A DNA stretch of 64,000 nucleotides from Hyphomonadaceae bacterium (GCA_019753175.1 JAIELK010000012.1:1-64000), one strand, 5' to 3'. Counted from the stretch's first letter, positions 37,397 through 46,957 are shown. The notes: generated by a model from the letters alone, not told the origin. A program made the numbers and translations.

Positions 37397-39841
37397 CTAG
37401 GCGGCGCGCTTGGCGCTCTTCTGTTGCGAAGGCGGCGGCGCGGGCGGCGTGTGATCGGCGCTATCGGGTAGGTGACACGTCACGGTGGAGCCCCTGCCCG
37501 GCTCGCTGACCAGCTCCACCCAACCGCCATGCAGCTCCACGAACGAGCGCACCAGCGCAAGTCCAAGCCCCGCACCACGGCGATCGCCCGAGTGGAAACT
37601 GTCGAACGCGCGCGCCTGTGCGTCCACGCTCATGCCCTTGCCGGTGTCGGACACCGCGATGCGAACGGCATTGTTGCGCCGCTCCGCGGTAACGTGAATC
37701 TCGTCGCCGCGCTCGGTGTGCTTCAGCGCATTCGACAATAGATTCACCAGCACCTGTGTGATCCGCTTCTGATCGGCTTTGACAACGATTTCCGGATCGC
37801 ACTTGATGCTGATGGGCACTTCGGTGTCACGCGCCTTCGAAGCGGCCATTCCCACGCTTTCGTTGATCGTGTCATGAATGTTGACAGGGCTGAGATCGAG
37901 TTCAACGCCGCCCGCTTCGACCATGGCGATGTCGAGAATGTTGTCGATCAGCTTCGACAGCGAGGACGATGCTTCGATGATCGCGCCCACCTGGTCGAGC
38001 TGGCGATCGTTGAGCGGTCCGAACACGCGCGCCGACAAGAGTTCGGCGTTGCCGTAGATCGCCTGCAGCGGATTGCGCAGCTGGTAGGATACGTTCTCGA
38101 CAAACTGGCCCTTGAGCTTGTCGGCCTGCTCGAACGCCTCGGCGCGCTCGCGCAGCGCTTCCTCGATGCGACGATCGGCGGTGATGTCCTGGAACGCCAC
38201 TAGTGTGGCGCCGTCCGGCAGCGGCCGGGTCAGGAATTTCAACACGCTGTCGTCGCTGCGAACCATTTCCGAGCGGAACTCGACCCGCGCGGCGGGCGAC
38301 GGGTCAGTGATGCGCGCGCGCACCTGCGTCCACACTTCACGCTTGTGGAAGAGCGGCTCGCACAGCTCTACCAGCCGATCAAAGACGATTTCCCCCTCCA
38401 GCGCCGGGGGCTCGACCTTCCACATCGACGCGAATGCGGCGTTGGACAGCTTCAGCCGGCCGTCGAGGCCGAACACAACGATCGCCTCGTGCAGCTTGTC
38501 GAGCGCCGCTTTTTGCGTCTGCAGCAGCGCATCATACTGGCTCTTCAACGCTATTTCGTTGGTGATGTCCGAGAAGATGAGCAGCATGCCGCCCGCGGGG
38601 TGCGTCTGACGAGCAATGCGCAGCATGCGTCCATCGGGCAGCGCCCAGAGATCCTGTGGCAGCGCCTCGTGCTCCTGATAGAATGCAAGTTCACGCGCGC
38701 GCCACTCCGCATAGTTGGCGTGCGCCGGCAGCTTGCGCTTTTCTTTCAGGTAATCGAGCCACGCTGCATGCGACGGCCGCTCCGCCAGAAACGACGCCTC
38801 GACACCCCACATGTCTTCGAATGCGCGGTTGTGAAACACCAGCCTGCGCTTGGCGTCGAAAACCGCGATGCCCTCGGCGAGATGGTTGAGCGTCTCATCG
38901 TGCGCGCGCTGCTGCTTGGCGAGCTGGTCGCGCACACGCTCGGCCTCGGTGACGTCGATGGCGATGCCAGCGGCGCCGCCAGTCACCGGACTGACGCGAA
39001 ACTGCAGCGTGCGCAACTCGCCGCCGACCACGGCGGAGCGCGTTTCTTCGACCGCGGCGCCGGTTTCGACGGCTCTGCGCGCGAGTTCGACAGCGCCCTG
39101 GTCAAGCTGAAGATTGCGCGCAAGCGCTATGTCGAGCGACTTCGCTTCAAGCGCCGCGAGGAACTGCGGGTTCGCCCATTCGAGCCGCTGCGCATGATCG
39201 ACGCGCCAGGCCATGAATGGGGCGCCGTTCCACATCTCCAGGAACGACGCCGGATCGCGCGCGATCACTTCGTGACCGGACGTGATACGGTTGTTGCCGG
39301 CGCTTTCTTCGACGCCGCGGACGCTCGCGTCTAGGATCCAAACGACGGCGCACGAACCAGCCGTGCGGCCGTCCGCCTCGACATAGACGCCCTCTGGCGT
39401 GGATATCTTCAGCGAAAACGCGACCCCGTCGCTGCGCAATTTCGCAAGCGAACCCGACAACCGCGTCCGCGCGCCGCTCGAATCCGTCGCCTCGAACGCA
39501 GAGAGGCCTTGCAGGATGCGGACGGCCGGCTCGGAAACGGACGAGTTGCCGGAAAAACGCAACAAGCTCGCTAGCGCCAGCGGGCTGCCGTAAATACGCG
39601 GCTTGCCCCAGTCGGCGGCGACCTCGCTCTTCGCATCATCCCAGATCAGCACCACGCCCGGATGCGCGCCAAAGATCGCGTCGACCCAGGAAAGCTTATC
39701 CTCCAGCTCATGCGCGCGCCGCTTCCACGCCGCCACGCCGCCGCGCGCGCCATCGGTGACGCGCAGCGCCCAAAGCAGCGAGGCAACCGCGATTGCGGCC
39801 GAGCCGGCCGCAACCAAAAGGCTTGCGAAACCACCCTCCAA
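37397..39841 (-). CDS. divL: DivL-type PAS sensor pseudokinase (Tyr in place of His)
   Basis: 814 residues from a TTG with AGGGG upstream. It has one N-terminal transmembrane helix (about 5-26), several PAS-like domains (about 150-570, including LNHLAEGIAVFDAKRRLVFHNRAFEDMWG), then the kinase core. The H-box reads QFVENVSYQLRNPLQAIYGNAELL, with Tyr586 where histidine kinases have His. The ATPase domain is intact: NLLSNALKH (N-box), SDTGKGM (G1) and GAGLGLALV (G2). Tyr at this place is the hallmark of Caulobacter DivL, which reads DivK phosphorylation state and tunes CckA and thereby CtrA. A perfect CtrA box lies about 105 bp upstream. Confidence 0.93.
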   Translation of the reverse strand: MEGGFASLLVAAGSAAIAVASLLWALRVTDGARGGVAAWKRRAHELEDKLSWVDAIFGAHPGVVLIWDDAKSEVAADWGKPRIYGSPLALASLLRFSGNSSVSEPAVRILQGLSAFEATDSSGARTRLSGSLAKLRSDGVAFSLKISTPEGVYVEADGRTAGSCAVVWILDASVRGVEESAGNNRITSGHEVIARDPASFLEMWNGAPFMAWRVDHAQRLEWANPQFLAALEAKSLDIALARNLQLDQGAVELARRAVETGAAVEETRSAVVGGELRTLQFRVSPVTGGAAGIAIDVTEAERVRDQLAKQQRAHDETLNHLAEGIAVFDAKRRLVFHNRAFEDMWGVEASFLAERPSHAAWLDYLKEKRKLPAHANYAEWRARELAFYQEHEALPQDLWALPDGRMLRIARQTHPAGGMLLIFSDITNEIALKSQYDALLQTQKAALDKLHEAIVVFGLDGRLKLSNAAFASMWKVEPPALEGEIVFDRLVELCEPLFHKREVWTQVRARITDPSPAARVEFRSEMVRSDDSVLKFLTRPLPDGATLVAFQDITADRRIEEALRERAEAFEQADKLKGQFVENVSYQLRNPLQAIYGNAELLSARVFGPLNDRQLDQVGAIIEASSSLSKLIDNILDIAMVEAGGVELDLSPVNIHDTINESVGMAASKARDTEVPISIKCDPEIVVKADQKRITQVLVNLLSNALKHTERGDEIHVTAERRNNAVRIAVSDTGKGMSVDAQARAFDSFHSGDRRGAGLGLALVRSFVELHGGWVELVSEPGRGSTVTCHLPDSADHTPPAPPPSQQKSAKRAA

Positions 39842-39946
39842 AGCCGACCCCTAACGTTTCATCCACAGGCGAAACGAATCGCCAGCCCCAAAGGGCATCC
39901 TCCCGCACCCGCAGCGCGATTGAAACGCCGCCGCAGGCCGGAAGCG

Positions 39947-39961
39947 TTAACAACAGCTTAA
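39947..39961. promoter_or_regulatory. CtrA-binding box upstream of divL
   Basis: TTAA-CAACAGC-TTAA at 39947-39961 is an exact TTAA-N7-TTAA, the full CtrA consensus. It lies 105-120 bp upstream of the divL start and just beyond the stop of the TonB-like gene. Further TTAA half-sites occur at about 39977 and 39982. Confidence 0.65.
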
Positions 39962-39992
39962 AAATATGAAGGCGAGGTTAAGTTAAGACAGG

Positions 39993-40679
39993 TCAACGCG
40001 CTGCGTCAGCAAACGCAGGCTCGGGCCGCGATTCCGGCGGCCGCGGCAACGAGGCAAGCGCCGACGATTCGCGTTCCACCGGCCTTGCCGCGCCTTCGAT
40101 GCGAAACACAAACGGAACCCGATACGTCGCACCGAATCGCATGTGCTCGTCGCGCCTCGGCGTGAAGGTAGCTTGCGCCAACGCATCGCGCGCGGCTTCA
40201 TAGAACACGTTGGACGGCCACACGTCGACGCAACCGATGTTCTTGGCCTTGCCCTCGGCGTTCACCTCGAACTCGAGCACGGCAACGCCTTCGATACCCA
40301 GCTTGCGGGCGAACTCAGGGTAGCGTGTCGGCGGCGGGACCGCGAACTCCCAAGGCATTGTCTCCTCGCTGCGCGCAAGCGGATCATCGGCGCGCCAAAT
40401 CACGCAGCATGAGCCCGATGGCAGGCGCTGGCGCAGACGCTGCAGTTCCCGATGGGATTCGATCCACTCGGAGAAGCGGCCGGACATGTTTAGCAGGAAC
40501 AAGACCAAACCCAGAATGGCCGAGCCTGACACAAACATGGCGATACCACTGGCCAGGCCGATCGCGGATAGCGCCGTGGTCAGACCCAGGTGCAGTGTGA
40601 CCACGACGACAAACAGCGCCAGGTAGAAGAGCGCGCGCAGCGTCATCAGCGACGCAGCGCGGGTGGCCCTTACGAGCAT
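39993..40679 (-). CDS. TonB-like C-terminal domain protein, membrane-anchored
   Basis: 228 residues. Two hydrophobic helices (about 12-36 and 40-64) are followed by a periplasmic region. The TonB C-terminal pattern is present at about 115-195: PTRYPEFARKLGIEGVAVLEFEVNAEGKAKNIGCVDVWP, then FYEAARDALAQATFTPR. The usual Pro-rich spanning region is missing and there are two membrane helices instead of one, so it is unlikely to be the main TonB energising siderophore receptors. The tail after 200 is disordered. It is divergent from the cytochrome gene. Confidence 0.75.
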   Translation of the reverse strand: MLVRATRAASLMTLRALFYLALFVVVVTLHLGLTTALSAIGLASGIAMFVSGSAILGLVLFLLNMSGRFSEWIESHRELQRLRQRLPSGSCCVIWRADDPLARSEETMPWEFAVPPPTRYPEFARKLGIEGVAVLEFEVNAEGKAKNIGCVDVWPSNVFYEAARDALAQATFTPRRDEHMRFGATYRVPFVFRIEGAARPVERESSALASLPRPPESRPEPAFADAAR

Positions 40680-40808
40680 TCGTGACGTCCCTCTTTCACC
40701 TGCTCTTGGCGCACCGGCGAAGCCTCCGCAATGCGGCGTGCAGCCTGGCGCTGGGGATAGTTGAGCATGATCAAGGCGCGTTGGCGACGCGTATCGTCAG
40801 TTAGGCGC

Positions 40809-41156
40809 ATGCGGCTGCTTGCCTCTTTCCTGTTGCCTCTAGCCCTGTTTGCGTGTGCGCAGACAACCACGACGAGCACGCTCGAGCGGACGGGCGATGC
40901 CGCTGAGGGTCGTCGGCTTGCCGAGATCAATTGCGCGCGCTGCCACGCCATCGGCACGGGGGGCGAGAGCCGCCATCCGATGGCGCCGCCCTTCCGGACC
41001 TTGTCGCGCAATTATCCGGTCAATGCGCTGGAAGAAGCCTTTGCTGAGGGCATCCTGGTAGGGCACCCGGCAATGCCCGAATTCCGCCTTGAGCCGGCGC
41101 AGATCGACGATCTTCTCGCCTACATCGAAAGCGTGCAGGAGCGACAGGGCGGATGA
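40809..41156 (+). CDS. c-type cytochrome, lipoprotein
   Basis: 115 residues. The signal peptide MRLLASFLLPLALFACAQ ends in a lipobox (LFAC, Cys16). The haem site is CARCH (42-46), with a probable axial Met in GHPAMPEF near residue 85 and the terminal helix IDDLLAYIESVQ, a class I cytochrome c layout. A Thr/Ser linker separates the lipid anchor from the haem domain. Start 40809 is chosen so that the signal peptide begins the protein. Electron partners are not encoded nearby. Confidence 0.88.
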   Translation: MRLLASFLLPLALFACAQTTTTSTLERTGDAAEGRRLAEINCARCHAIGTGGESRHPMAPPFRTLSRNYPVNALEEAFAEGILVGHPAMPEFRLEPAQIDDLLAYIESVQERQGG

Positions 41157-41218
41157 CGCGTGGGTGGGCGCCGCCTGCGACAGGCTCAGGCTGACGCCCC
41201 TCCACTCCGCCAGCTCCG

Positions 41219-42616
41219 CTAGTACCGATAATGGTCCGGCTTGAACGGCCCCGCCGGCGAGACGCCGATATAGTCCGCTTGCGCCTTGCTCATCTGCGTC
41301 AGCTTCACACCGAGCTTATCGAGGTGCAGGCGCGCGACCTTCTCGTCCAGATGCTTCGGCAGCGTGTAGACAAGGTTCTCGTAGTTCTTGCCGTTGGTCC
41401 ACAGCTCGATCTGCGCCAGCGTCTGGTTGGTGAACGAGGCCGACATGACAAAGCTCGGATGCCCGGTGGCGTTGCCAAGATTCACCAGGCGCCCTTCGGA
41501 GAGCACGATGATCTTCTTACTGTCCGGAAATTCAACGTGGTGCACCTGCGGCTTAATCTGGTCCCACTTGAAGTTCTTCAGCGCGGCGATCTGAATCTCG
41601 GCGTCGAAGTGGCCGATGTTGCAGACGATGGCGTTGTTCTTCATCGCCCGCATGTGATCGATGGTGATCACGTCCTTGTTGCCGGTGGCGGTGACGAAGA
41701 TGTCCGCATGGGGCGCGGCGTCCTCCATGGTGACGACCTGATAGCCTTCCATCGCCGCCTGTAGCGCGCAGATCGGGTCCACCTCTGTCACCAACACGCG
41801 GGCGCCGCCCTGGCGCAGCGACGCCGCCGAGCCTTTGCCAACATCGCCGTAGCCGGCGACCACGGCCACCTTGCCGGACAGCATCACGTCGGTGCCGCGG
41901 CGGATGGCGTCCACCAATGACTCGCGACAACCATACAGATTGTCGAACTTCGACTTGGTGACGCTGTCATTGACGTTGATCGCCGGGAACGGCAGTTCGC
42001 CTTTCTTGGCCATTTCGTACAGGCGATGCACGCCCGTTGTGGTCTCCTCGGACACGCCCTTCACGCTCTCGCGGATGGCGCGATAGAAGCCCGGCTTCGC
42101 CTTGAGATACTTGCGAATGGCGTTGTGCAGCGCCTCTTCTTCCTCGTTGGAATGATGGGCGATGAAGTCCGGATCGTCCTCGGCCTTCGGCCCCAGCACG
42201 CAGAGCAGCGTCGCGTCGCCGCCGTCGTCGAGGATCATGTTGGCGTACTCGCCGTTCGGCCACTCGAAGATGCGGTGAGCGTAATCCCAGTACTCTTCCA
42301 GCGTCTCGCCCTTCACCGCGAACACCGGCGTGCCCTTGGCCGCGATCGCGGCCGCAGCGTGATCCTGGGTGGAGAAGATATTGCAGGAGGCCCAGCGCAC
42401 TTCGGCGCCGAGGTGCTGCAGCGTCTCGATCAGCACCGCGGTCTGGATCGTCATGTGCAGCGAGCCGGCGATGCGCGCGCCCTTAAGCGGCTTCGACGCG
42501 CCGTACTCGGCGCGGATCGCCATGAGACCCGGCATCTCCGTCTCGGCGATTTCGATCTCCTTGCGGCCCCATTCCGCCAGCGAGAGGTCTTTCACGATAA
42601 AGTCTTGTGCGCTCAT
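41219..42616 (-). CDS. ahcY: adenosylhomocysteinase
   Basis: 465 residues from an ATG with AAAGGAG six bases upstream. AhcY splits S-adenosylhomocysteine to adenosine and homocysteine and so relieves product inhibition of methyltransferases. Seen are [52 protein letters not shown], the NAD-binding [20 protein letters not shown], and the C-terminal PFKPDHYRY that reaches the neighbouring subunit. Length is normal for the proteobacterial enzyme. An SAH riboswitch occupies its leader, so its substrate controls its expression. Confidence 0.98.
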   Translation of the reverse strand: MSAQDFIVKDLSLAEWGRKEIEIAETEMPGLMAIRAEYGASKPLKGARIAGSLHMTIQTAVLIETLQHLGAEVRWASCNIFSTQDHAAAAIAAKGTPVFAVKGETLEEYWDYAHRIFEWPNGEYANMILDDGGDATLLCVLGPKAEDDPDFIAHHSNEEEEALHNAIRKYLKAKPGFYRAIRESVKGVSEETTTGVHRLYEMAKKGELPFPAINVNDSVTKSKFDNLYGCRESLVDAIRRGTDVMLSGKVAVVAGYGDVGKGSAASLRQGGARVLVTEVDPICALQAAMEGYQVVTMEDAAPHADIFVTATGNKDVITIDHMRAMKNNAIVCNIGHFDAEIQIAALKNFKWDQIKPQVHHVEFPDSKKIIVLSEGRLVNLGNATGHPSFVMSASFTNQTLAQIELWTNGKNYENLVYTLPKHLDEKVARLHLDKLGVKLTQMSKAQADYIGVSPAGPFKPDHYRY

Positions 42617-42640
42617 CGCGCGCTCCTTTTGAAAGCTCGC

Positions 42641-42722
42641 GAGCGTCGTTTTCCAAAGCTGGAAACCCCGGGCAAGCCTGGCGGCCTCTCCTTCAGAGGG
42701 GGCCGTCGCAACGCTCCTTGCC
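42641..42722 (-). promoter_or_regulatory. SAH riboswitch in the ahcY leader
   Basis: On the minus strand the leader reads GGCAAG-GAGCG-TTGCGAC, then a P2 hairpin (CGGCC...GGCCG), then CCAGG-CTTGCC, and closes with AACGACGCTC. GAGCG pairs with CGCTC to close the main stem. GGCAAG (ending at 42722) pairs with CTTGCC to form the pseudoknot. The conserved core GGAGCG-TTGCGAC / CCAGGC / AACG-CGCTC is that of the S-adenosylhomocysteine riboswitch, which turns on recycling genes when SAH rises. The element ends about 25 bases before the ahcY ATG, close to the ribosome site. Confidence 0.92.
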
Positions 42723-42804
42723 TGGGCGAGCCGGGAGATAGCAGCCGGCCGTTTTGCTGGCAACCGCCCCATCGCGGTTATGCGCTGCGCACCTGTTATG
42801 CAAG

Positions 42805-42832
42805 CGGCCGCCGGGCTATCGCCCGGCGGCCG
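42805..42832 (-). terminator. strong hairpin between the MscS-like gene and ahcY
   Basis: CGGCCGCCGGGC, TATC loop, GCCCGGCGGCCG forms a perfect 12-bp GC-only stem (42805-42816/42821-42832). It lies 22 bp after the stop of the upstream channel gene in the direction of transcription. No T-tract follows, so termination would be of the U-less kind or the hairpin may just protect the 3' end. Confidence 0.5.
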
Positions 42833-42854
42833 TCGCTTCGCGATCGGTGCGCTG

Positions 42855-44096
42855 TCAGCCGCCGCTCGTCCAGCGATCCAGTAGGCGCTTGGCGGCGTCG
42901 CGGCCGCCCACCCCGAAGGCGATCGCCACCGCCACCGCCACCGCGCCGAGCACCAGCCCGAACGCCAACACGATGATGTCGTTGGCCAACCCCATGAAGC
43001 GCAGGCCCACGGCAGTCGCGAGCGCGATCACGCCCCAGCGCACCATCACCGAAATGATCTCGCTGGTGGGTTTGTCCTCCTTGCGACTCGCCGCGCCCAA
43101 GATGTTGGCGAGCAGGATGCCGAGCGCGATGATCACCGCGCCGAACAATACGCGGCTCGCCAGCGACAGCACTTCGCTCAGCATCGCCGCCATCGAAGTG
43201 AACGCCAGCAGCCGCGCCGCCTCCACCGCCGCGAACAGCACGATGCCGATCAGCACGGCAAGGCCGATCATGCGCGACGGCGGGAAGCGTGAGAGATCGA
43301 CCGACTGCTCGCTGGGCGTCAAATCCATCTTGTCGCGCCCGACGCGTACGGGCTCAGCATTGGCGATCGACGAGATGATGGTGTCGAAGCCGATTGAGCG
43401 CAGCCCCTCTTCCGTCAGTGTCATGATCCAACGCCCGATGACATAGGCGATGAAGATGATCAGCGCCGCGCCGATCACACGCGGAATGGTAGCCAGGATC
43501 TCCTGCAGCATGAACGTCGCCGGCGTTGAGATCGCCTCGATGTTGAGCGCGTCCAGAGCGGCGATGGCCACAGGGATGATGATGAAGGTGAAGGCGAGAA
43601 TGCCGAGCAGACGCCCGAGGCCGGGTCCACGCGGGGTGTGCGTCAAGCCCATGGCGATCAGGCGCTCGTCCAGCTCGATTGCTTCCACCGTCGCTTCGAC
43701 CATGCGCCGCACGATGGTCGCCAGCGCGAAGCCGATGATGAAGATGAGCGCCGCGCCAACAACCGCGGGCAGATAGTTCAGGAAGCCCGCGAGCATGTTG
43801 TTCAGCGGAGCGGCCACCGCGTTCAGCTGCAACACATTGAGCGCCGCCAACAGGCCGAGCAGCCAGACCAGCCAATAACCAACCTCGCCGACGCGTTCGC
43901 CGATATCGGCCGTCGGCTTCACGCCGCCGGGCTTATCGCTGTCCTTGCGCGACAGGAACGGAATGCGATCCACGCCCTTGGCGACGGCCCATTTCACCAT
44001 CTTGGCGGCGAAGTGCGCGATCACAAGAATAACGATCGCCAGCGTGACTTCCGGCAGCCACTCGACGATTTGTGTCCAAACTTGATTCCAGGTCAT
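42855..44096 (-). CDS. MscS-like mechanosensitive ion channel family protein
   Basis: 413 residues from an ATG with GGGAGGA seven bases upstream. There are at least six hydrophobic segments. Two copies of the conserved TM-helix repeat are visible ([35 protein letters not shown] and [32 protein letters not shown]), followed by a third helical set with [20 protein letters not shown] and a terminal [26 protein letters not shown]. This repeat (PF05552) marks a branch near MscS without the large cytoplasmic cage. A role in osmotic adjustment is inferred. Confidence 0.82.
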   Translation of the reverse strand: MTWNQVWTQIVEWLPEVTLAIVILVIAHFAAKMVKWAVAKGVDRIPFLSRKDSDKPGGVKPTADIGERVGEVGYWLVWLLGLLAALNVLQLNAVAAPLNNMLAGFLNYLPAVVGAALIFIIGFALATIVRRMVEATVEAIELDERLIAMGLTHTPRGPGLGRLLGILAFTFIIIPVAIAALDALNIEAISTPATFMLQEILATIPRVIGAALIIFIAYVIGRWIMTLTEEGLRSIGFDTIISSIANAEPVRVGRDKMDLTPSEQSVDLSRFPPSRMIGLAVLIGIVLFAAVEAARLLAFTSMAAMLSEVLSLASRVLFGAVIIALGILLANILGAASRKEDKPTSEIISVMVRWGVIALATAVGLRFMGLANDIIVLAFGLVLGAVAVAVAIAFGVGGRDAAKRLLDRWTSGG

Positions 44097-44258
44097 GAAG
44101 AATTCCTCCCGCGAGGGCTCGTTTGGGCCAGAGTGTCGCGCCATGACAAGAACGATCCTAGGCAATGCGCGCAGCGCGCGTGCGGGCGAAGCGCGCGACG
44201 TGCTTTTTTCTCCAACCGATAGGCCTTTGCCGAGCCTCCGAACCGCGGCTTCGTGCGG

Positions 44259-45947
44259 TTAACGCGAGGGGCCGCCCAAAACGCGAAGGCACGCCGCCAG
44301 GGATTCCCCCGAAAGGCCCCCATCGAGCACCAAACGCTGGTGCACATACGAACCGGGGCCGCGCGGCATATAGCGAAGCGTGCGTTCGACATCGCCATCG
44401 CGGACGACGTAGGCAATCTGAAGTTCGCTGTTGCCGATCTCTCCGGCGTCGCGGCGGACAAGCGTCATGCCGTCCCGCATGCCTGCCGCGTAAGCCGGAC
44501 CAGCGCGGATGACCCCGGCTATGACATTATTGTTCGCGGTGGTGGCTTCGATATCGAAGCCGCGATGAAAGGGCGCAAGTGATTGCGTCTCCAGTACGCC
44601 ACAAGGTGCGAAGGCGTCGGCCGGAAGCATGATGGCGGCGCCCTGCTCCACATGCGCCGCCAAGTCGGCGGCGACACTCAGACCGAGCGATGACGCAACT
44701 TCGGCAAACAACGCGACAGCGACCCTCTCGTCGCCGTCACGAACCCGCTGACGCATGCCGAGCATGACCTCATCAAGGCTCCGACCTGCTGCGCGCAGGC
44801 GCGCATCCCATAGTATCGCCAATAGTCGCCCGCGCTGATAAGGGAGTTGCTGCACATCGCGATCGCGCCAGAAGTCAGCGACGATCCGGGCGTTTGTCGC
44901 TGTCCTTGCAGGCGACTGCGCATACGCCGACAACATGGTGTTCAGATCAGCTGCGAAGTCAGACGGCGCCCAAAGCCCGTCACGCACCAAGAGGCGCGAG
45001 GTGTAGTAATCGGTAAAGCCTTCGGACAGCCAATACTCCGCCGCCTCACTTTGTTGCGAGAAGCCACCGATGCGTCCGGGAATCCAGGTGTGCAGCGCTT
45101 CGTGCGCGAGCAGGCGCGTGACCGCCGGCGATTCCGCGTTAGCGGTGGCAAAGAAAGCGAATGCATCGCCGAGACCGGTTCCGCCTATCGACAGCCAACC
45201 CTCCGCTGGCGACTCCAGAGGCAGCAAGGTCACTAGATATGGTTCGTCGGGGTCGTCCCAAAAGCGGCGGTGGCCGGCGACAATCCCTGCGACACGATGG
45301 GCGAGATCCTCATCGTTGAAGCTCCAGTGCCCACGAATGGCCAGGCGTATGCCGCCATCGCCCGCACGCACGAGGCGAAAGTCTCCGCCCACGATCACAC
45401 TCGACGAAACGTCGCCGAGCACGAGATCAGGATGCTCCAAGTCAGAGGCAAACGCCCAACCGCGCGGCAGTCTTGCAGTGACGCGGACGCGCGTTGTGTT
45501 GTCGGCGCCCATCGGCGTGACAAGCGCAGCGTTGCCGATCAGATGGAAGTAACTTGGTTGCACAACCGCGCGATATGCGTTGCCCTCGCGGGCGTTTGGC
45601 GCGCCTTCAAAGTCCTGAATCACCCGATAGCGCACATGGATGCGCGCATTCGGCCGGTGCGAGAGGGTCCGCTCACCCGGCTCGTCGCCATCACGCAATT
45701 CAGCGCCTGACACGACGGTGAGCGCCTCCACGCTGCGCCACAGCTCCTCCTGGCCTCCCCAGGACTGCGGCAAGCGCAACTGCGTCTCGCCGTCCGCCTC
45801 GCCCCTGAAGCGCAAGTCGATCTGCACTGCGGTCAGTGCGCCCGCTTCGAGAATAGGGGTCAGCCGGTAATCGATGCGCGGCGCGCTTGCAAATCCACTC
45901 AGAGCAAACGCAGCAATGACGGCGGTCGCCAACGCGAACTGGCGCAT
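44259..45947 (-). CDS. M61-like (gluzincin) metallopeptidase, secreted
   Basis: 562 residues. A signal peptide MRQFALATAVIAAFALSGFASA precedes a beta-rich N-terminal domain. The zinc motif LLAHEALHTWIPGRIG (H-E-x-x-H, about residue 280) and the third ligand in EYWLSEGFTDYYTSRLL identify an M61/M1-like gluzincin. A C-terminal PDZ-like segment (about 480-535) includes AGVIRAGPAYAAGMRDGMTLV. M61 glycyl aminopeptidases often have PDZ tails. It is probably periplasmic and its substrate is unknown. It is followed by the MscS-like gene after about 160 bp. Confidence 0.87.
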   Translation of the reverse strand: MRQFALATAVIAAFALSGFASAPRIDYRLTPILEAGALTAVQIDLRFRGEADGETQLRLPQSWGGQEELWRSVEALTVVSGAELRDGDEPGERTLSHRPNARIHVRYRVIQDFEGAPNAREGNAYRAVVQPSYFHLIGNAALVTPMGADNTTRVRVTARLPRGWAFASDLEHPDLVLGDVSSSVIVGGDFRLVRAGDGGIRLAIRGHWSFNDEDLAHRVAGIVAGHRRFWDDPDEPYLVTLLPLESPAEGWLSIGGTGLGDAFAFFATANAESPAVTRLLAHEALHTWIPGRIGGFSQQSEAAEYWLSEGFTDYYTSRLLVRDGLWAPSDFAADLNTMLSAYAQSPARTATNARIVADFWRDRDVQQLPYQRGRLLAILWDARLRAAGRSLDEVMLGMRQRVRDGDERVAVALFAEVASSLGLSVAADLAAHVEQGAAIMLPADAFAPCGVLETQSLAPFHRGFDIEATTANNNVIAGVIRAGPAYAAGMRDGMTLVRRDAGEIGNSELQIAYVVRDGDVERTLRYMPRGPGSYVHQRLVLDGGLSGESLAACLRVLGGPSR

Positions 45948-45972
45948 TGTGTCCCTCCCAAAGTTGAACAGA

Positions 45973-46236
45973 TCAACGTTGCTTGCGCAACTTCAGCAAC
46001 AACACCAGTCCTGCAAGCACCGATGCGACCGCATTCCAAAGCACGATAGAGGGGGCGGCGCGCATCAACCCATAGCTCAACCACAGGAGCGCTCCCGCGA
46101 GCACCATGGCGTAGGTAAGGGCCGAGACGCTTTGCGTGTCACCGCCGCGAACGATTTTGACCGCCTGCGGTGCGAACGCAAACGAGCCGATGAATCCCGC
46201 AACCAGGCCGAGCAGCTCGACAGCATCCGACTGCAT
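45973..46236 (-). CDS. SemiSWEET family sugar transporter
   Basis: 87 residues with three transmembrane helices, one triple-helix bundle that works as a homodimer. The MtN3/PQ-loop signature is GLVAGFIGSFAFAPQAVKIVRGGDTQSVSALTYAMVLAGALLWLSYGL, including the Pro-Gln hinge. It sits between the PTS phosphocarrier and a peptidase gene. A link between sugar flux and the neighbouring regulatory PTS is conceivable but not shown. Confidence 0.9.
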   Translation of the reverse strand: MQSDAVELLGLVAGFIGSFAFAPQAVKIVRGGDTQSVSALTYAMVLAGALLWLSYGLMRAAPSIVLWNAVASVLAGLVLLLKLRKQR

Positions 46237-46258
46237 GTGTGCTCCTGCGGGAGGGGAT

Positions 46259-46534
46259 TCACTCGCCCTCGTGAAACTTCGCCCGGATCAGCGCCTCGAT
46301 CTGGTCCAGCGCCTCGGCGGCGCGCGCGCCATCCGCTTCGAGCTCGATTTCGCTGCCCACGCCGGCGCCGAGCATCATCAGGTCCATGAGCGAGCGCGCG
46401 TCGGCTTCTTCGTCGTCGCGGCGCACCAATATGACGGTGTCGTCAAACGACAGTGCGATGTCCGCCAGTTTGCGGGAGGCGCGGGCGTGCAAGCCGCGAA
46501 CGTTGGTGATCGGTACGAAGCGCTTCAGCCCCAC
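46259..46534 (-). CDS. HPr-family phosphocarrier protein
   Basis: 91 residues from a GTG. NVRGLHARASRKLADIA carries the phosphorylatable His16. The regulatory serine is present as Ser48 in EADARSLMDLMMLGAG. In alphaproteobacteria this HPr serves a regulatory PTS with EIIA-Man and, in most, HPr kinase/phosphorylase phosphorylates the serine. Here no HPr kinase gene lies beside it. It follows the EIIA gene by 9 bp. Confidence 0.94.
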   Translation of the reverse strand: MGLKRFVPITNVRGLHARASRKLADIALSFDDTVILVRRDDEEADARSLMDLMMLGAGVGSEIELEADGARAAEALDQIEALIRAKFHEGE

Positions 46535-46543
46535 CGGGCAGCC

Positions 46544-46957
46544 TTAACACGCCTTCTGTGCGCCCGCCAATTCCACCGACGCCACGCGAATGTAGCGGCG
46601 ACCGGCCTCCTGCGCGGCGAGCGCCGCCTCCGGCAGCTTCATGCGACCGCGAACCTCCGCCAGCTTGATCAGCATCGGCAAGTTCACCCCGGCGATCACC
46701 TCGATGTTCACTTGGTTGATCACCGAGATCGCGAGATTGGACGGGGTGCCGCCAAACATGTCCGTGAGGATCACGACCCCGTCGCCGCTATCCACAGCCC
46801 GGACCGCGTCGATAATGTCGGTCCGGCGGGCCTCCATATCGTCGGTCGGGCCAATGGGAACGGCCTTCATCTGGTCCTGCGGGCCGAGCACGTGCTCGGC
46901 CGCGGCGACGAACTCGTCCGCCAAACGGCCGTGCGACACCACGACTATGCCGATCAT
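46544..46957 (-). CDS. PTS EIIA component, mannose family
   Basis: 137 residues. MIGIVVVSHGRLADEFVAAAEHVLG carries the phosphorylated His9, and GVVILTDMFGGTPSNLAISV is the family active-site loop (D-x-F-G-G-T-P-S). The gene stands alone without IIB, IIC or IID partners, so it is a regulatory rather than a sugar-transporting EIIA. In related genomes the order chvI-chvG-hprK-EIIA-HPr is common. Here chvG is followed directly by EIIA after 125 bp with no hprK. Confidence 0.93.
   Translation of the reverse strand: MIGIVVVSHGRLADEFVAAAEHVLGPQDQMKAVPIGPTDDMEARRTDIIDAVRAVDSGDGVVILTDMFGGTPSNLAISVINQVNIEVIAGVNLPMLIKLAEVRGRMKLPEAALAAQEAGRRYIRVASVELAGAQKAC

Noticed and set aside
38084-38086. Tyr codon in the DivL H-box considered as a sequencing error for His
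   Set aside because: Tyr at this position is the known hallmark of DivL, and domain layout and size fit DivL.
40670-41011. 113-codon minus-strand frame opposite the cytochrome c gene
   Set aside because: Antisense to a gene with a clear lipoprotein signal and CxxCH; no motif of its own.
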